From assembly GCF_000158035.1 (NCBI RefSeq), contig NZ_EQ973490.1, positions 1,519,718 through 1,576,865 on the forward strand: a DNA stretch of 57,148 bases. The letters run 5' to 3'. The notes under the pieces were generated by a model. That model worked only from the letters and a program-made list of their open reading frames with translations, ran no database searches and was not told where the DNA came from. Within the stretch, counting starts at the first letter, position 1, and every line of letters begins with the position of its first letter. This document shows positions 56,730 through 57,148 of this stretch, piece after piece. The DNA is from Bacteroides cellulosilyticus DSM 14838. GTDB lineage: Bacteria > Bacteroidota > Bacteroidia > Bacteroidales > Bacteroidaceae. Made by a program: the position numbers and the translations under genes.

Positions 56730-57148
56730 ACGCGTGTTGTTTTAGTCGTTAGTGTTATTTAGCATACAAAGGTAATAAACTTTTGTTGAAGTTGAAGAGT
56801 GAAATTCGTTTTTTCGACTTTCGTGTTACTTGTCGTTGTTTACACTTATTATCTGACAATTTATTGTTCTGGGACTCTGCACTTACTGATGATAATCGCA
56901 AAATTGTTATTTTAAAATCTCCGACAATAATTGAGATGTTAGAGCATTGACATTTACTAATTAACAATGAATCTTAATAATGCTTCTGAATATGTCTCCA
57001 CAAAGTATAAAAGCAATACTCTTTAATTTTTAGATTAATTTTATACATTTGCATGCTTGGTCTGATAATTCAGTATTGTTATTCAACCATTTTGTATGGT
57101 TATTTATACGAATCTTTTTTGCAATGAAACAAAACAACTTTTTAAGTT
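56730..57148. other. Intergenic region at the right edge with an outgoing promoter
   Basis: No gene seen. Besides the -7 box at 56767-56774 for the TPR regulator, the plus strand has a TTT at 57022-57024, 19 bases, then TACATTTG at 57044-57051, a promoter for a gene beyond the window. The remainder is AT-rich. Confidence 0.5.

Overview
The window is a chromosomal segment of a gut-type Bacteroides. The evidence is SusC/SusD pairs with a hybrid ECF-sigma/FecR regulator, -7 elements of the Bacteroides form TAnnTTTG (several with TTG 19 bases upstream), weak Shine-Dalgarno signals, many lipobox proteins, an OadB-type sodium pump, and families largely confined to Bacteroidales (DUF3871, DUF4491, MACPF lipoproteins). 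The species cannot be fixed from this sequence alone.

Layout. 1-1655: end of a sodium-translocating decarboxylase operon (beta and gamma-like subunits) and a small exported protein. 1.8-6.3 kb: an NfeD/flotillin membrane-domain pair, a membrane-bound LytTR regulator with a LiaF-like sensor partner, and a small conserved protein. 6.4-25.4 kb (minus strand): one polysaccharide utilisation locus running sigma factor, FecR anti-sigma, SusC, SusD, two GH92, GH28, a secreted FAD oxidoreductase, a second GH28 and a GH2 beta-galactosidase. Its susC is broken by a one-base frameshift, and a short antisense RNA can be predicted opposite the susC start. 25.6-36.0 kb: a 10.4-kb integrated element with a tyrosine integrase, inserted in the 3' end of a CAT-anticodon tRNA, with 52-bp direct repeats at both ends and a scar of a related older element next to it. 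It carries a serine recombinase, DUF3871 protein, an SF2 helicase-like protein without the Walker A lysine, a DGQHR/ParB-fold protein behind two matching palindromic promoter modules, tiny membrane peptides, a cargo lipoprotein and an unassigned, highly structured RNA.

36.1-39.5 kb: core genes (DUF4491, Lrp/AsnC regulator, two FKBP prolyl isomerases, a class III-like sirtuin). 39.5-50.0 kb: a surface glycan locus with five glycosyltransferases, a Wzx-like flippase, and a nonulosonic acid set (SpsF/NeuA-like cytidylyltransferase, NeuB-like synthase, KdsC-like HAD phosphatase) that resembles the KDN pathway described in B. thetaiotaomicron, plus a DUF115-like candidate transferase. 50.1-50.8 kb: a decayed AlbA_2-domain gene. 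50.8-52.9 kb: metG. 53.0-56.7 kb: a MACPF lipoprotein and a second lipoprotein behind a promoter flanked by four AGTACGC heptamers, next to a membrane-spanning TPR/LuxR-type regulator that may bind them.

The strongest candidate for something undescribed is the RNA at about 27.05-27.44 kb: it has its own good promoter, three perfectly nested stems, a predicted loop-loop kissing contact and a competing pseudoknot. Next are the MACPF/heptamer/TPR-regulator unit and the twin promoter modules of the integrated element.
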